Origin: CAZVWW01 sp964631265 | GTDB taxonomy: Bacteria; Thermotogota; Thermotogae; MWEM01 | Reading direction: 5' to 3' | NCBI GenBank assembly: GCA_964631265.1 | Contig: CAZVWW010000007.1 | Coordinates: 1-38,189, forward strand | Length of the DNA stretch: 38,189 nt | In this document: in pieces, positions 16,590 to 25,073 of the stretch | How the letters are laid out: the number at the start of each line of letters is the position of its first letter | Numbering within the stretch: the first letter of the stretch is position 1 | Notes under the pieces: model-generated | What the model saw: only the letters and a program-made list of their open reading frames with translations | What the model was told of the DNA's origin: nothing | The model's database searches: none | Position numbers and translations under genes: made by a program

Positions 16590-17491
16590 TAAAGAAAGTA
16601 AGCGAAATTCTTGAAAAGGCAAAAGCTTATGAGAAGAAGATCGCAATAGCAGCCGCAGATGATGAAACCGTTCTTGAAGCGGCAAAAAAAGCTCAAAATA
16701 TCGGAATAGCGGATTTCTATCTTTGTGGCAATAAATCAAAGATAAAAGAGATACTGAAAAAAATCGATGCCGATGCGGGACTTTTTGAGATTCTGGATAC
16801 AAAGGACACCAACACCGCAGCGGAAAAGGCCGCCGAACTGGTCAAAGATGGTCAAGCCCACACGGTGATGAAAGGCGCCATCAAGACCGGCTCTCTGCTA
16901 AAAGTCCTGCTCAGGGATGAATACGGCTTCAAGACGGGGAAGACCATGAGCCTCAACGGCGTCTTTGAGATTCCCGGTTTTGAGAGGCTGCTGATCCTCT
17001 CGGACCCTGGACTGGTAATAGCCCCGACACTGGCTCAGAAAGCTGATCTGATCAAAAATACCATCCAGGTTGCCAATGCCCTCGGAAATGAAATGCCAAA
17101 AGTGGGCGTTGTAGGAGCAGTGGAGGTTGTCAATCCGAAGATGCCGCCGACAATGGACGCTGCCATACTGTCCAAAATGGCTGACAGGGGTCAGATAAAG
17201 GGCGCAATTGTTGACGGACCCTTTGCGCTTGACAACGTAGTATCAATCGAGGCGGCAAGGCACAAGGGCATCGAGAGTCCGGTTGCCGGAAAGGCCGACA
17301 TCATCATCGCGCCGAATATAGAAGCGGCGAATATGCTCTACAAGGCACTTGTTTTCCTCGCCAGGGCAAAGCTTGCAACATCCATACTCGGTGGAAGTGT
17401 CCCGATTGTACTGACATCGCGCTCTGACAGTGATGAAACAAAGCTGAATTCAATTGCACTTAATGTACTCCTATCGGAAGTGGTTCGATGA
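16586..17491 (+). CDS. ptb: Phosphate butyryltransferase
   Basis: Converts butyryl- or branched-chain acyl-CoA and phosphate to acyl-phosphate. 301 residues, the normal length. Recognised by the phosphotransacylase fold motifs: KGAIKTGSLLKVLL near 92-105, VGVVGAVEVVNPKMPPT, GQIKGAIVDGPFALDN and NIEAANMLYKALVFLA near the C terminus. Overlaps both flanking kinase genes by four bases, so the three proteins are translationally coupled. With the kinases it gains one ATP per acyl-CoA. Confidence 0.95.
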   Translation: MIKKVSEILEKAKAYEKKIAIAAADDETVLEAAKKAQNIGIADFYLCGNKSKIKEILKKIDADAGLFEILDTKDTNTAAEKAAELVKDGQAHTVMKGAIKTGSLLKVLLRDEYGFKTGKTMSLNGVFEIPGFERLLILSDPGLVIAPTLAQKADLIKNTIQVANALGNEMPKVGVVGAVEVVNPKMPPTMDAAILSKMADRGQIKGAIVDGPFALDNVVSIEAARHKGIESPVAGKADIIIAPNIEAANMLYKALVFLARAKLATSILGGSVPIVLTSRSDSDETKLNSIALNVLLSEVVR

Positions 17492-18576
17492 GTGAAAAGA
17501 TCCTGGTAATCAATCCCGGTTCAACTTCCACAAAATTGGCTGTTTACGACGGAGAGAACGAAGTACTCAGCAGAAGCCTCAGACATAAGGCTGAGGAGAT
17601 TGAACCGTTCGAAAGGATTGTCGACCAATACGAATTCAGGAAGCAGATCATACTCGATTTCTTAAGTGAAATCGATTTAACAATAGATGAGTTCTCAGCC
17701 GTTATTGGCAGGGGCGGACTGGTAAGGCCCATTCCGGGTGGTATTTACAGTGTGGATGATGAGATGCTTCAAGACCTTCGCTCAGGACTTTACGGCGAGC
17801 ACGCGTCCAATCTCGGGGCCATACTCGCCCATGAACTCACAAAGGACCTTGACATCCCCGCCTTCATAGCGGATCCGGTTGTGGTTGACGAACTCGAGGA
17901 CATCGCCCGGTATTCGGGTCACCCCAAAATGGAGAGACGATCGATCTTTCATGCGCTGAATCAAAAAGCGGTTGCCCTCAAGACAGCTGATAGGATTGGC
18001 AAACCCTATGAATCACTCAACCTCATCGTGGTCCATATGGGCGGAGGCATCTCAATTGGAGCCCATGAAAAGGGAAGGGTTGTGGATGTCAACAACGCCC
18101 TCGACGGAGACGGGCCCTTTACGCCGGAACGGTCAGGAACGCTGCCGCTCACCGGACTCATCGATCTTTGCTTCAGCGGAGAGTACACCCACTCCGAGAT
18201 GAAGAAGAATCTCAAGGGAAAAGGCGGACTTGTTTCCTACCTCAAAACAAACGACGCGGTTGAGATTCAGCAGAAGATAAGAGACGGAAACGATGAATTC
18301 GAAAAGGTTTACGGCGCCATGGTCTATCAGATCATCAAATGGATTGGAAAGATGTCTGCTGCATTGAAGGGGAACGTCGATGGGATCATCCTCACAGGCG
18401 GACTTGCCTATGACCGGGAACACGTGGTGAAATGGATCAAAGAAGCAGTATCCTATATCGGAGAAGTCTTCGTCTATCCCGGGGGCGATGAGGAAGAGGC
18501 TCTTGCTTTCTCCGCCCTGAGAGTTGTACGCAATGAAACGACTCCCAAAAAATACACCGAAACGGTTTCAAGTTAA
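17488..18576 (+). CDS. buk: Butyrate kinase (branched-chain fatty acid kinase), second copy
   Basis: A 362-residue acetokinase-family enzyme with INPGSTSTK, VVHMGGGISIGAHEKG, DVNNALDGDGPFTPERSG and IILTGGLAYD. It is clearly a paralogue of the kinase at 15507-16589 but diverged throughout, so the two may prefer different acyl chains (straight and branched) or form a heteromer. It starts within the ptb stop (ATGA) and ends 14 bases before the P-loop gene. Confidence 0.95.
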   Translation: MSEKILVINPGSTSTKLAVYDGENEVLSRSLRHKAEEIEPFERIVDQYEFRKQIILDFLSEIDLTIDEFSAVIGRGGLVRPIPGGIYSVDDEMLQDLRSGLYGEHASNLGAILAHELTKDLDIPAFIADPVVVDELEDIARYSGHPKMERRSIFHALNQKAVALKTADRIGKPYESLNLIVVHMGGGISIGAHEKGRVVDVNNALDGDGPFTPERSGTLPLTGLIDLCFSGEYTHSEMKKNLKGKGGLVSYLKTNDAVEIQQKIRDGNDEFEKVYGAMVYQIIKWIGKMSAALKGNVDGIILTGGLAYDREHVVKWIKEAVSYIGEVFVYPGGDEEEALAFSALRVVRNETTPKKYTETVSS

Positions 18577-18590
18577 GGGATTGATATCAG

Positions 18591-19277
18591 TTGAGGCATA
18601 AGCGATTCCTGAAAAAGTTGAAAAATTGCAAGGTCATCATATTCCTTGGCATGTTTGGTACCGGAAAGACTGAATTGGCCATCAACACGGCGTTAAGTCT
18701 CCGCGATTCGGACATGAAAACCGCTCTGGCCGATATCGACACGATCAGTCCGTATTTCAGGAGCCGGGATGAAAAGGACTATTTAGAATCAGAGGGTGTC
18801 AAGGTTATCACCCCGCCGGGAAGGCTTATGCATGCCGATATCCCCATGATCGTTCCGCAGGTGGGCGGCTATATACAGAACCGTGACTACCGGATTGTGC
18901 TGGATGTCGGTGGCAACGATGACGGGGCAACCGTCCTCGGTTCGTTGAATCATTTCATCTCCGCACAGGATTATTGCTCCGTGTTTGTACTCAACCGTAA
19001 CAGACCCTTCTCTGATGATAATCAAAAAATAGCGGAGCAGATCGAAAGACTCTCCGCAAAGGCAAGGATTCGCATAGATTACCTTGCCAACAACACCAAT
19101 CTCGGAGCTGAGACCGATCGGGATACAATCGAAAAGGGCGAGGCATTCGCAGAGGCAGTGAGCAAAACAACACAGATCCCCGTGCTCTTCACGTCAATGG
19201 CGGGAGATCAGATGGATGATGACGAGACAAGATTTGAACGTTACACGATCAAACGGTTTTTAAAATATTTTGAATGA
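18591..19277 (+). CDS. P-loop ATPase of unknown role, SIMIBI/CooC-like
   Basis: A 228-residue cytoplasmic NTPase. Walker A is GMFGTGKTE (20-28), followed by ALADIDTISPYFRSRD, a segment like the switch I of MinD/CooC-type ATPases, then VLDVGGNDDGATVL as a DxGG-type switch and VFVLNRNRPFSDD, LANNTNLG as a nucleotide-base loop. No metal-binding cysteine pair of the CooC type is visible. TTG start with AAGGGA ten bases upstream. It lies between the acyl kinases and the ferredoxin-type subunit of the oxidoreductase, and I recall a hypothetical gene at the same place in Thermotoga. A role in assembly or regulation of the oxidoreductase is a guess. Confidence 0.8.
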   Translation: MRHKRFLKKLKNCKVIIFLGMFGTGKTELAINTALSLRDSDMKTALADIDTISPYFRSRDEKDYLESEGVKVITPPGRLMHADIPMIVPQVGGYIQNRDYRIVLDVGGNDDGATVLGSLNHFISAQDYCSVFVLNRNRPFSDDNQKIAEQIERLSAKARIRIDYLANNTNLGAETDRDTIEKGEAFAEAVSKTTQIPVLFTSMAGDQMDDDETRFERYTIKRFLKYFE

Positions 19278-19312
19278 TAGACAGGATGTTGGTTTAAAAA
19301 GGAGGCCTGGAT

Positions 19313-19546
19313 ATGCCGAAAAGAGCTTATATAGAGATTGATAAAGAACGTTGTAAAGGATGCGGCCTGTGTATCAGCGCATGTCCGCAAAAATTGATCG
19401 CATTTTCAGAGGACTTTAACGCAAAGGGGTATCACCCGGCAGAACTCGTTGATCCGGAGGGAAAGTGTATCGGTTGCGGTTTCTGTTATATGACGTGCCC
19501 GGATACGAGCATCAAAGTCTACAAAATGACGAAAGATGACAAGTGA
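19313..19546 (+). CDS. 2-oxoacid:ferredoxin oxidoreductase, ferredoxin-like delta subunit
   Basis: A 77-residue electron-transfer subunit with two [4Fe-4S] cluster motifs: C14, C17, C20, C24 and C52, C55, C58, C62. It carries electrons from the thiamine-diphosphate centre toward soluble ferredoxin. An AAAGGAGG site precedes the ATG. The downstream alpha subunit gene starts 13 bases after its stop. Confidence 0.93.
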   Translation: MPKRAYIEIDKERCKGCGLCISACPQKLIAFSEDFNAKGYHPAELVDPEGKCIGCGFCYMTCPDTSIKVYKMTKDDK

Positions 19547-19559
19547 GGTGAACCTGAAT

Positions 19560-20627
19560 ATGTCACAAGAGAAGATCATGATGAAAGGAACAGAGGCAAT
19601 GGCTGAGGCTGCTATCAGAGCAGGATGCAGACTTTATTTCGGATATCCCATCACCCCTCAGAGCGAATTGCCCGAATATATGTCCAGGAGGTTCCCCGAG
19701 ATCGGGGGAACATTTCTGCAGGCGGAAAGCGAAGTTGCCGCTGTCAATATGATATACGGTGCTGCATCAACCGGAACACGGGTGATGACATCCACCTCAT
19801 CTCCCGGCTTTTCACTGATGATGGAAGGGGTCTCCTATATCGCCGGAGCCAAACTCCCCTCCGTCTTCATAAACGTTGTCAGGGGTGGACCCGGTCTCGG
19901 AGACATCCAGCCGGCACAGTCCGACTATTTTCAGGGAACGAAGGGAGGCGGACACGGGGATTACCGACTGATAACCCTGGCCCCCTCCACGCTGCAGGAA
20001 TCCGTAGAGATCGTGGAACTTGCTTTCGATCTTGCGGACAAATACAGAACCCCGGCACTCATCATTGCCGATGGCATGCTCGGTCAGATGATGGAACCGG
20101 TCACACTTCCCGAATTCAGAAACACCGACGATTTACCCGACCACAGCAAATGGGCGTTGACCGGGGCCGAGGGGAGAGACAAGCATGTCGTCACATCCTT
20201 TGACATCGACCCGGTTAATCTTGAAGAGATGAACAGAGGCTACCAGAGGACTTACCGTGAGATTGAGAAAAACGAGACAAGATACGAGGAATACATGATG
20301 GAGGACGCTGAATACGCCTTTGTCGCCTACGGTACAATGGCCAGGATCATCAAGACGGTTATCAAGATGGCTCGCGAAGAAGGCATAAAGGTGGGACTCA
20401 TCAAGCCTGTCACGCTCTGGCCCTTCCCCTATCAGGTTATCGAAAAGGCGGCAGACAACGTTCAATTCCTGCTCAGTGTAGAAATGAGCGAGGGACAGAT
20501 GGTCGAGGATGTCAGGCTCGGCGCAAACGGGAAAGTCAGAACCCCCTTCTACGGAAGATCAGGCGGCGTTGTCCCGACGCCACGCGAGGTTCTCAAAGCC
20601 CTTAAGAAAGAAATGGAGGTGGGATAA
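19560..20627 (+). CDS. 2-oxoacid:ferredoxin oxidoreductase alpha subunit (VOR/KOR type)
   Basis: A 355-residue subunit with the pyrimidine-binding half of the thiamine-diphosphate site: GYPITPQSELPEYM near the N terminus, TSSPGFSLMMEGVSY, and PGLGDIQPAQSDYFQ. Domain II (KVGLIKPVTLWPFP, about 277-290) is also present. The start at 19560 is used because GTGAGGTGA lies eight bases before it. Linked Ptb-Buk genes point to branched-chain 2-oxoacids (2-oxoisovalerate type) as substrates, giving acyl-CoA, CO2 and reduced ferredoxin. 2-Oxoglutarate specificity cannot be excluded from sequence. Confidence 0.92.
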   Translation: MSQEKIMMKGTEAMAEAAIRAGCRLYFGYPITPQSELPEYMSRRFPEIGGTFLQAESEVAAVNMIYGAASTGTRVMTSTSSPGFSLMMEGVSYIAGAKLPSVFINVVRGGPGLGDIQPAQSDYFQGTKGGGHGDYRLITLAPSTLQESVEIVELAFDLADKYRTPALIIADGMLGQMMEPVTLPEFRNTDDLPDHSKWALTGAEGRDKHVVTSFDIDPVNLEEMNRGYQRTYREIEKNETRYEEYMMEDAEYAFVAYGTMARIIKTVIKMAREEGIKVGLIKPVTLWPFPYQVIEKAADNVQFLLSVEMSEGQMVEDVRLGANGKVRTPFYGRSGGVVPTPREVLKALKKEMEVG

Positions 20628-21382
20628 TGGACTCCAAACTAATCATGGAAAGGCCAAAATCCCTTACGGAAAAAGAGTTTTCCTACTGTCCCGGCTGCCT
20701 GCACGGAGTTGCCCACAGACTCGTGGCAGAGGTTCTCGATGAACTCAAGATGAGAGAAAAGACGATCATGGTGGCACCGGTCGGCTGCTCCGTCTTCGCC
20801 TATCAGTTCTTCAACGTCGATGGGACGGTCGCCCCGCACGGAAGAGCAACGGCAGTGGCCACCGGTATGAAGCGGGCAAAACCGGGGAATATTGTCTTCA
20901 CCTATCAGGGGGACGGCGACCTTGCCGCCATCGGAACCGCCGAGACGGTTCATACCGCAAACAGAGGAGAAAAGGTAACAACCATCTTCATCAACAACGC
21001 CATATACGGCATGACAGGCGGACAGATGGCCCCAACAACCCTTGAGGGAATGAAAACGACCACATCCCCCTATGGACGCGATGTCAAGGATATGGGGTAT
21101 CCCGTTCACGTATGCGAGTTGCTTGAAAAACTCAACGGGGTCGCCTATCTCGAAAGAGCTGCCCTTTTCACCCCTCAGCAGATCAAAAAGGCCAAAAACG
21201 CCATTAAGAAGGCCTTCATCGCACAGGAAAAGGGACTGGGTTACTCCCTCGTGGAGCTGGTTTCCACCTGCCCGACGAACTGGGGACAAAGCCCGCTCGA
21301 ATCCATCGAATGGGCGAAAGATAAGATGATAAAGGAATTCCCGCTCGGCGTTTTTGTGGACAAGGTAGGTGAGGGGAAATGA
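20627..21382 (+). CDS. 2-oxoacid:ferredoxin oxidoreductase beta subunit
   Basis: 251 residues; binds the diphosphate of thiamine diphosphate through GDGDLAAIG and FINNAIYGMTGGQ. Four cysteines in YCPGC (C21, C24), VGCSVF and STCPTNWG are the ligands of the subunit's own [4Fe-4S] cluster in this enzyme family. The ATG shares its A with the alpha-subunit stop, and the ribosome-binding site lies inside the alpha gene (GGAGGTGGGA). Confidence 0.94.
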   Translation: MDSKLIMERPKSLTEKEFSYCPGCLHGVAHRLVAEVLDELKMREKTIMVAPVGCSVFAYQFFNVDGTVAPHGRATAVATGMKRAKPGNIVFTYQGDGDLAAIGTAETVHTANRGEKVTTIFINNAIYGMTGGQMAPTTLEGMKTTTSPYGRDVKDMGYPVHVCELLEKLNGVAYLERAALFTPQQIKKAKNAIKKAFIAQEKGLGYSLVELVSTCPTNWGQSPLESIEWAKDKMIKEFPLGVFVDKVGEGK

Positions 21383-21930
21383 GCACTTATCACGGCGCAA
21401 TCATATCCGGATTCGGCGGACAGGGCGTTATGCTCATCGGGCAGGTTTTATCATACGCAGCAATGCTCGACAACAAAAACGTGACCTGGCTTCCCTCATA
21501 CGGTCCCGAGATGCGGGGCGGAACGGCTAATTGCATGGTCGTTTACGATGAAGAGGCTGTTGGCTCCCCCATCGTGGATACGCCGACAGAAGTCGTTGCA
21601 ATGAACATCCCCTCCCTGCTGAAATTTGAGGAAGAACTTCCTGAAAACGGCATCCTCATCCTCAACTCATCCGTTATCGACCGGGAACCGAACAGGGAAG
21701 ACATAAAAGTGATTAAAGTGGACGCCAACAAGATCGCCGATGAGCTTGGTAATCTGAAAGTGGCCAACATGGTTGTCCTCGGTGCGTATGTCCAGGCAAC
21801 TGAGATGACCGGGATAGAAACCCTTGAAAAGGCCCTGAAAAAGAAGCTGACGGGCAACAAATCAAAACTGGTTGAGATCAACCTCGCCGCGATAAAAAAA
21901 GGAATGCAAGTCGCTAAAGAACAGATGTAA
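21379..21930 (+). CDS. 2-oxoacid:ferredoxin oxidoreductase gamma subunit
   Basis: 183 residues, the CoA-binding-associated gamma subunit. Family motifs: GFGGQGVMLIGQVL (11-24), WLPSYGPEMRGGTANC and the C-terminal NMVVLGAYVQ. Overlaps the beta gene by four bases (ATGA) and ends the operon, followed by a strong terminator. All four subunits are present and none is truncated. Confidence 0.94.
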   Translation: MSTYHGAIISGFGGQGVMLIGQVLSYAAMLDNKNVTWLPSYGPEMRGGTANCMVVYDEEAVGSPIVDTPTEVVAMNIPSLLKFEEELPENGILILNSSVIDREPNREDIKVIKVDANKIADELGNLKVANMVVLGAYVQATEMTGIETLEKALKKKLTGNKSKLVEINLAAIKKGMQVAKEQM

Positions 21931-21956
21931 AGAGAGCGTTCACATCCGGATCTTCG

Positions 21957-21983
21957 GAGACCCCGTGGCGGGTCTCTTTTTTT
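21957..21983 (+). terminator. Intrinsic terminator of the aminotransferase-Buk-Ptb-oxidoreductase operon
   Basis: GAGACCC (21957-21963), loop CGTGGC, GGGTCTC (21970-21976), then seven T (21977-21983). A 7-bp stem directly followed by the T run, 26 bases after the gamma-subunit stop. Confidence 0.92.
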
Positions 21984-21986
21984 ATC

Positions 21987-21995
21987 TGGTATAAT
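21987..21995 (+). promoter_or_regulatory. Extended -10 promoter of glnS
   Basis: TGGTATAAT, an extended -10 element with perfect TATAAT at 21990-21995, starts four bases after the terminator T run. No recognisable -35 (the position falls inside the terminator stem), as expected for extended -10 promoters. The glnS leader would be about 35 bases. Confidence 0.65.
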
Positions 21996-22037
21996 AGCGG
22001 GGAAAACAACAACAGAAAGACCAAAGGAGGCCTGTCA

Positions 22038-23723
22038 ATGGCTAAAAAACTGAAAAAACCCGGGAATTTTATTGAGAAGATTGTCTATGACTCCATAAAA
22101 TCAGGAAGGGTTGACAAACCGGTGACCCGTTTTCCCCCTGAGCCGAATGCCCTGTTACATATTGGGCATGCCAAATCCATCCATCTCAACCACGGTATCG
22201 CTAAAAAATATGGTGGCGAATTCAACCTGCGTTTCGATGATACGAACCCGCTGAAAGAGGAAGAGGAATACATGGAATCGATGAAAGAGGATATCAAGTG
22301 GCTCGGCACCGAATGGGACCGGCTCTGCTATGCGTCCGATTACTTTGATCAACTCTATGAATGGGCAGTGGAACTGGTGAACAAAGGCCTGGCATACGTC
22401 GACCATCAGTCCCCTGATGCGATTCGGGAGAATCGGGGAACCCTCACTGAGCCGGGTGTTGAATCCCCCTACAGGGACCGGGGTGTTGAGGAAAACCTTG
22501 AACTGCTGGAAAGAATGAAAAACGGGGCGTTCGAGGAAGGCGAATGCGTGCTGAGAGCCAGGATCAATATGGCGCATTCAAATATCAATATGAGGGACCC
22601 GATCATGTACCGGGTCCTGAAAAAGCCCCATTACAGGACGGGGAACAAATGGTGTATCTACCCCATGTACGATTTTGCCCACGGATATGAGGATGCCATA
22701 GAGGGCGTGACCCATTCCATCTGCACCCTGGAATTTGAAGATCATCGACCGCTCTACAACTGGTTTATCAAAAACGTGAGTATTGAAAAAAGACCGAAAC
22801 AGTACGAATTTGCCAGACTGAATCTGAGCCACACCGTTATGAGCAAACGGAAATTACTTGAAATGGTCAACACAGGGGTTGTTGATGGCTGGGATGATCC
22901 CAGGATGCCGACTTTAAGAGGGTTGAGAAGACGCGGGTTTACCCCCGGCTCTATCAAGAGCTTCTGCGAGGGGATCGGTGTCGCCAAGTCCAAGAGCATT
23001 GTGGACTACGAATTCCTCGAACACTGCCTCAGAGAAGAATTGAATAAGACAACAAACAGGATGATGGCCGTTCTGAACCCCCTGAAGATCGTCATCGAAA
23101 ACTATCCCGAAGACAAGACTGAAATACTCGAGGGCATCAACAACCCGGAGGACGAATCAGCCGGTAAGAGAGAGATCCCCTTCTCGAGAGAGATTTACAT
23201 CGAGGCGGACGACTTCATGGAGAATCCGCCGAAAAAATACTTCCGACTCTATCCCGGAAACGAAGTCCGATTGAAATTTGCCTATTACATCACCTGCAAA
23301 GAGGTTGTCAAGGATGAGAACGGAGAGATAAAAGAACTCAGATGCACCTACGACCCACAATCAAGAGGCGGTGGTACTCCGGATGGGAGGAGAGTACGAG
23401 GCACACTGCACTGGGTAAGTGCCAGACATGCTAAAAAGGCAGAAGTCAGGCTCTATGACAAACTGCTGACCCTGAGAAACATGAACGACATGGAAGAGGG
23501 TAAAACCTACAGGGACTATCTGAATCCTGACTCTTTAAAGGTTCTGAAAGACGCCCTCATCGAACCGGCACTGGCAGATTCTAAACCGGGCAAAAAATTC
23601 CAGTTCATGCGAAAGGGCTATTTCTGTACGGATCAGGACAGCACAATCGAGGCCCCCGTTTTTAACCGATCCGTTTCACTGAAGGACACCTGGGCCAAGA
23701 TCAGAAAAAAACAGAACAAATAA
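22038..23723 (+). CDS. glnS: Glutaminyl-tRNA synthetase
   Basis: Class I synthetase that charges tRNA-Gln with glutamine. 561 residues, close to the 554 of E. coli GlnRS. Catalytic domain: PPEPNALLHIGHAKS with HIGH at 41-44, LRFDDTNPLKEEEEY, and the KMSKS-type loop VMSKRKL (about 275-281). The beta-barrel anticodon-binding domains follow with YFRLYPGNEVRLKFAYYI and VSARHAKKAEVRLYD. AAAGGAGG precedes the ATG. It stands alone behind its own promoter. GlnRS rather than a GatCAB-only route is known from some but not all anaerobic lineages, including Thermotogota. Confidence 0.97.
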   Translation: MAKKLKKPGNFIEKIVYDSIKSGRVDKPVTRFPPEPNALLHIGHAKSIHLNHGIAKKYGGEFNLRFDDTNPLKEEEEYMESMKEDIKWLGTEWDRLCYASDYFDQLYEWAVELVNKGLAYVDHQSPDAIRENRGTLTEPGVESPYRDRGVEENLELLERMKNGAFEEGECVLRARINMAHSNINMRDPIMYRVLKKPHYRTGNKWCIYPMYDFAHGYEDAIEGVTHSICTLEFEDHRPLYNWFIKNVSIEKRPKQYEFARLNLSHTVMSKRKLLEMVNTGVVDGWDDPRMPTLRGLRRRGFTPGSIKSFCEGIGVAKSKSIVDYEFLEHCLREELNKTTNRMMAVLNPLKIVIENYPEDKTEILEGINNPEDESAGKREIPFSREIYIEADDFMENPPKKYFRLYPGNEVRLKFAYYITCKEVVKDENGEIKELRCTYDPQSRGGGTPDGRRVRGTLHWVSARHAKKAEVRLYDKLLTLRNMNDMEEGKTYRDYLNPDSLKVLKDALIEPALADSKPGKKFQFMRKGYFCTDQDSTIEAPVFNRSVSLKDTWAKIRKKQNK

Positions 23724-23767
23724 CCGGCAAAAGGGGCACAGGTTAGCTAAATACAGTTTAGTTAGGA

Positions 23768-23780
23768 TGAATAATTATCA
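23768..23780. promoter_or_regulatory. Possible Fur-like operator upstream of the iron-storage genes
   Basis: TGAATAATTATCA is an imperfect palindrome like the Fur 7-1-7 box (TGATAATnATTATCA) with one inserted A in the left half. It lies about 70 bases upstream of the encapsulated-ferritin start and 14 bases before a TATTAT -10-like sequence (23794-23799). The regulator is unproven. Confidence 0.3.
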
Positions 23781-23850
23781 TTAAACTTCGTCGTATTATA
23801 TGTGCGTCAACAGAAGTGAAACATGTAAAAATCTTAAAGGGGGCTATATT

Positions 23851-24219
23851 GTGAGCGAATATCATGAAGACAATCTACCGGAGGAAACGAAGGAATATCA
23901 CAGGATGATTCAGAGCGTGACCGAGGAACTGGAGGCCGTTGACTGGTATAATCAGCGTGCTGCGGTTACAAATGATCCAAGCGTCAAGGCCATCACAGAA
24001 CACAACCGGGACGAGGAAATCGAGCATGCCTGCATGGGACTTGAGTGGTTGCGCAGAAACAACCCTGTATGGGACCAGATGATGAGAGAATTTCTCTTTA
24101 CACAGGGTGATATCACAGCGCTTGAAGAAGGTCAGGGAGAAGAAGAGGACCTGGGCTCCGATAACACAAACGGACCTTCAGATGGTTCACTCGGCATTAA
24201 CAGCTTGAAGAACAAGTAA
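23851..24219 (+). CDS. Encapsulated ferritin-like protein (encapsulin cargo)
   Basis: A 122-residue half-ferritin that oxidises and stores iron inside an encapsulin shell. Residues E26, W32, E56 and H59 (EELEAVDWY, DEEIEH) have exactly the spacing of the metal-site residues E32, W38, E62 and H65 of Rhodospirillum rubrum EncFtn. The C terminus, DGSLGINSLKNK after an acidic linker (about 94-110), is the cargo-loading peptide that binds the inner shell wall. The GTG start is chosen because AAAGGGGG lies seven bases upstream; an in-frame ATG 17 codons earlier would add an unrelated Cys-rich tail. The shell gene follows after 14 bases. Confidence 0.95.
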   Translation: MSEYHEDNLPEETKEYHRMIQSVTEELEAVDWYNQRAAVTNDPSVKAITEHNRDEEIEHACMGLEWLRRNNPVWDQMMREFLFTQGDITALEEGQGEEEDLGSDNTNGPSDGSLGINSLKNK

Positions 24220-24233
24220 AAGGAGGCTTGACA

Positions 24234-25025
24234 ATGGCTAATCTCAGAAGACATATTGCGCCGATTGATTCAGAGGCGTGGCAATTTATAGATGAAGAGG
24301 CGGTTAGAGTGTTGAACTCAAAATTGACCGCTAGAAAAGCAGTTGAATTTGTTGGACCGAAAGGGATGGATTTTGCGGCCGTCAACACAGGTCGCAAGGT
24401 TGAAATGGATGACGCACCGATTAAGGGGGTCAGCTATTCCAAGAGACATGTACTGCCCCTTGTCGAGACCCGGGTCCCGTTCAGGTTAAAGATTGATGAA
24501 CTTGAATCGCTGGCAAGAGGCGCTGAGGATGTCGACACGGATTCTCTTGTTGATGCGGCGGAAAAGATTGCCAAAGCGGAAAACGGGGCCATTTATAACG
24601 GACTGGAAAGCGCCGGAATAAAGGGAATACTATCTGTTGCAGAGCAAAAACCGATCAAAGTCGAGGATGACATCGTTGCACCGACGGCACAGGGCGTTGA
24701 AAAGCTTGTTGCAGAGGGTATAGAAGGACCCTACAACCTGGTTCTCGGCAGGGAACTTTATACACTACTCTTCAAACCCAATGATAAGGGTTACCCGGCA
24801 AAGAACCGACTTGAGAATCTTTTGGGTGGCAATGTGATATCCGCTCCGGGACTTGAGAGAAAAGGAATCCTCCTGCCGGTTAACAGCGAGGATTTCGAAT
24901 TCATCGTCGGTCAGGACATTTCCGTCGGTTTTTCCAAACAGGTGGGGGAAGAACTGGAATTTTTCATGATTGAATCCTTCACATTCCGCGTAAACGCTCC
25001 GGAAGCCGCCATCATACTTGAATAA
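24234..25025 (+). CDS. Encapsulin shell protein (family 1, HK97 fold)
   Basis: A 263-residue shell protein, close in length to the Thermotoga maritima encapsulin. Recognised by the N-terminal helix that receives cargo (APIDSEAWQFIDEEA), RKAVEFVGPKG, LPLVETRVPFRL and the C-terminal SVGFSKQVGEELEFFMIESF. It assembles a protein nanocompartment in the cytoplasm that holds the ferritin cargo encoded upstream. The ATG is used rather than the TTG two codons earlier because AAAGGAGG lies seven bases before it. A terminator follows 22 bases after the stop. Confidence 0.96.
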   Translation: MANLRRHIAPIDSEAWQFIDEEAVRVLNSKLTARKAVEFVGPKGMDFAAVNTGRKVEMDDAPIKGVSYSKRHVLPLVETRVPFRLKIDELESLARGAEDVDTDSLVDAAEKIAKAENGAIYNGLESAGIKGILSVAEQKPIKVEDDIVAPTAQGVEKLVAEGIEGPYNLVLGRELYTLLFKPNDKGYPAKNRLENLLGGNVISAPGLERKGILLPVNSEDFEFIVGQDISVGFSKQVGEELEFFMIESFTFRVNAPEAAIILE

Positions 25026-25047
25026 CAGGGATTAACAGATAAATCGA

Positions 25048-25073
25048 GACCCCTTCATTTGAAGGGGTCTTTT
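25048..25073 (+). terminator. Intrinsic terminator of the encapsulin operon
   Basis: GACCCCTTC (25048-25056), loop ATTT, GAAGGGGTC (25061-25069), then four T. A perfect 9-bp GC-rich stem; the T run is short. Confidence 0.85.

Noticed and set aside
16068..16802. A minus-strand open frame of about 244 codons across the buk-ptb junction
   Set aside because: Antisense to two well-supported genes; low-complexity Leu/Ser/Arg-rich product typical of a shadow frame.
20639..21400. A long minus-strand open frame (about 253 codons) opposite the oxidoreductase beta gene
   Set aside because: It is the antisense shadow of a strongly conserved coding gene, has no ribosome-binding site and encodes no recognisable motif.
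23724..23850. A tRNA or other structured RNA between glnS and the ferritin gene
   Set aside because: No cloverleaf or long stem is found; only the Fur-like palindrome and a short CTAAA/TTTAG pair.
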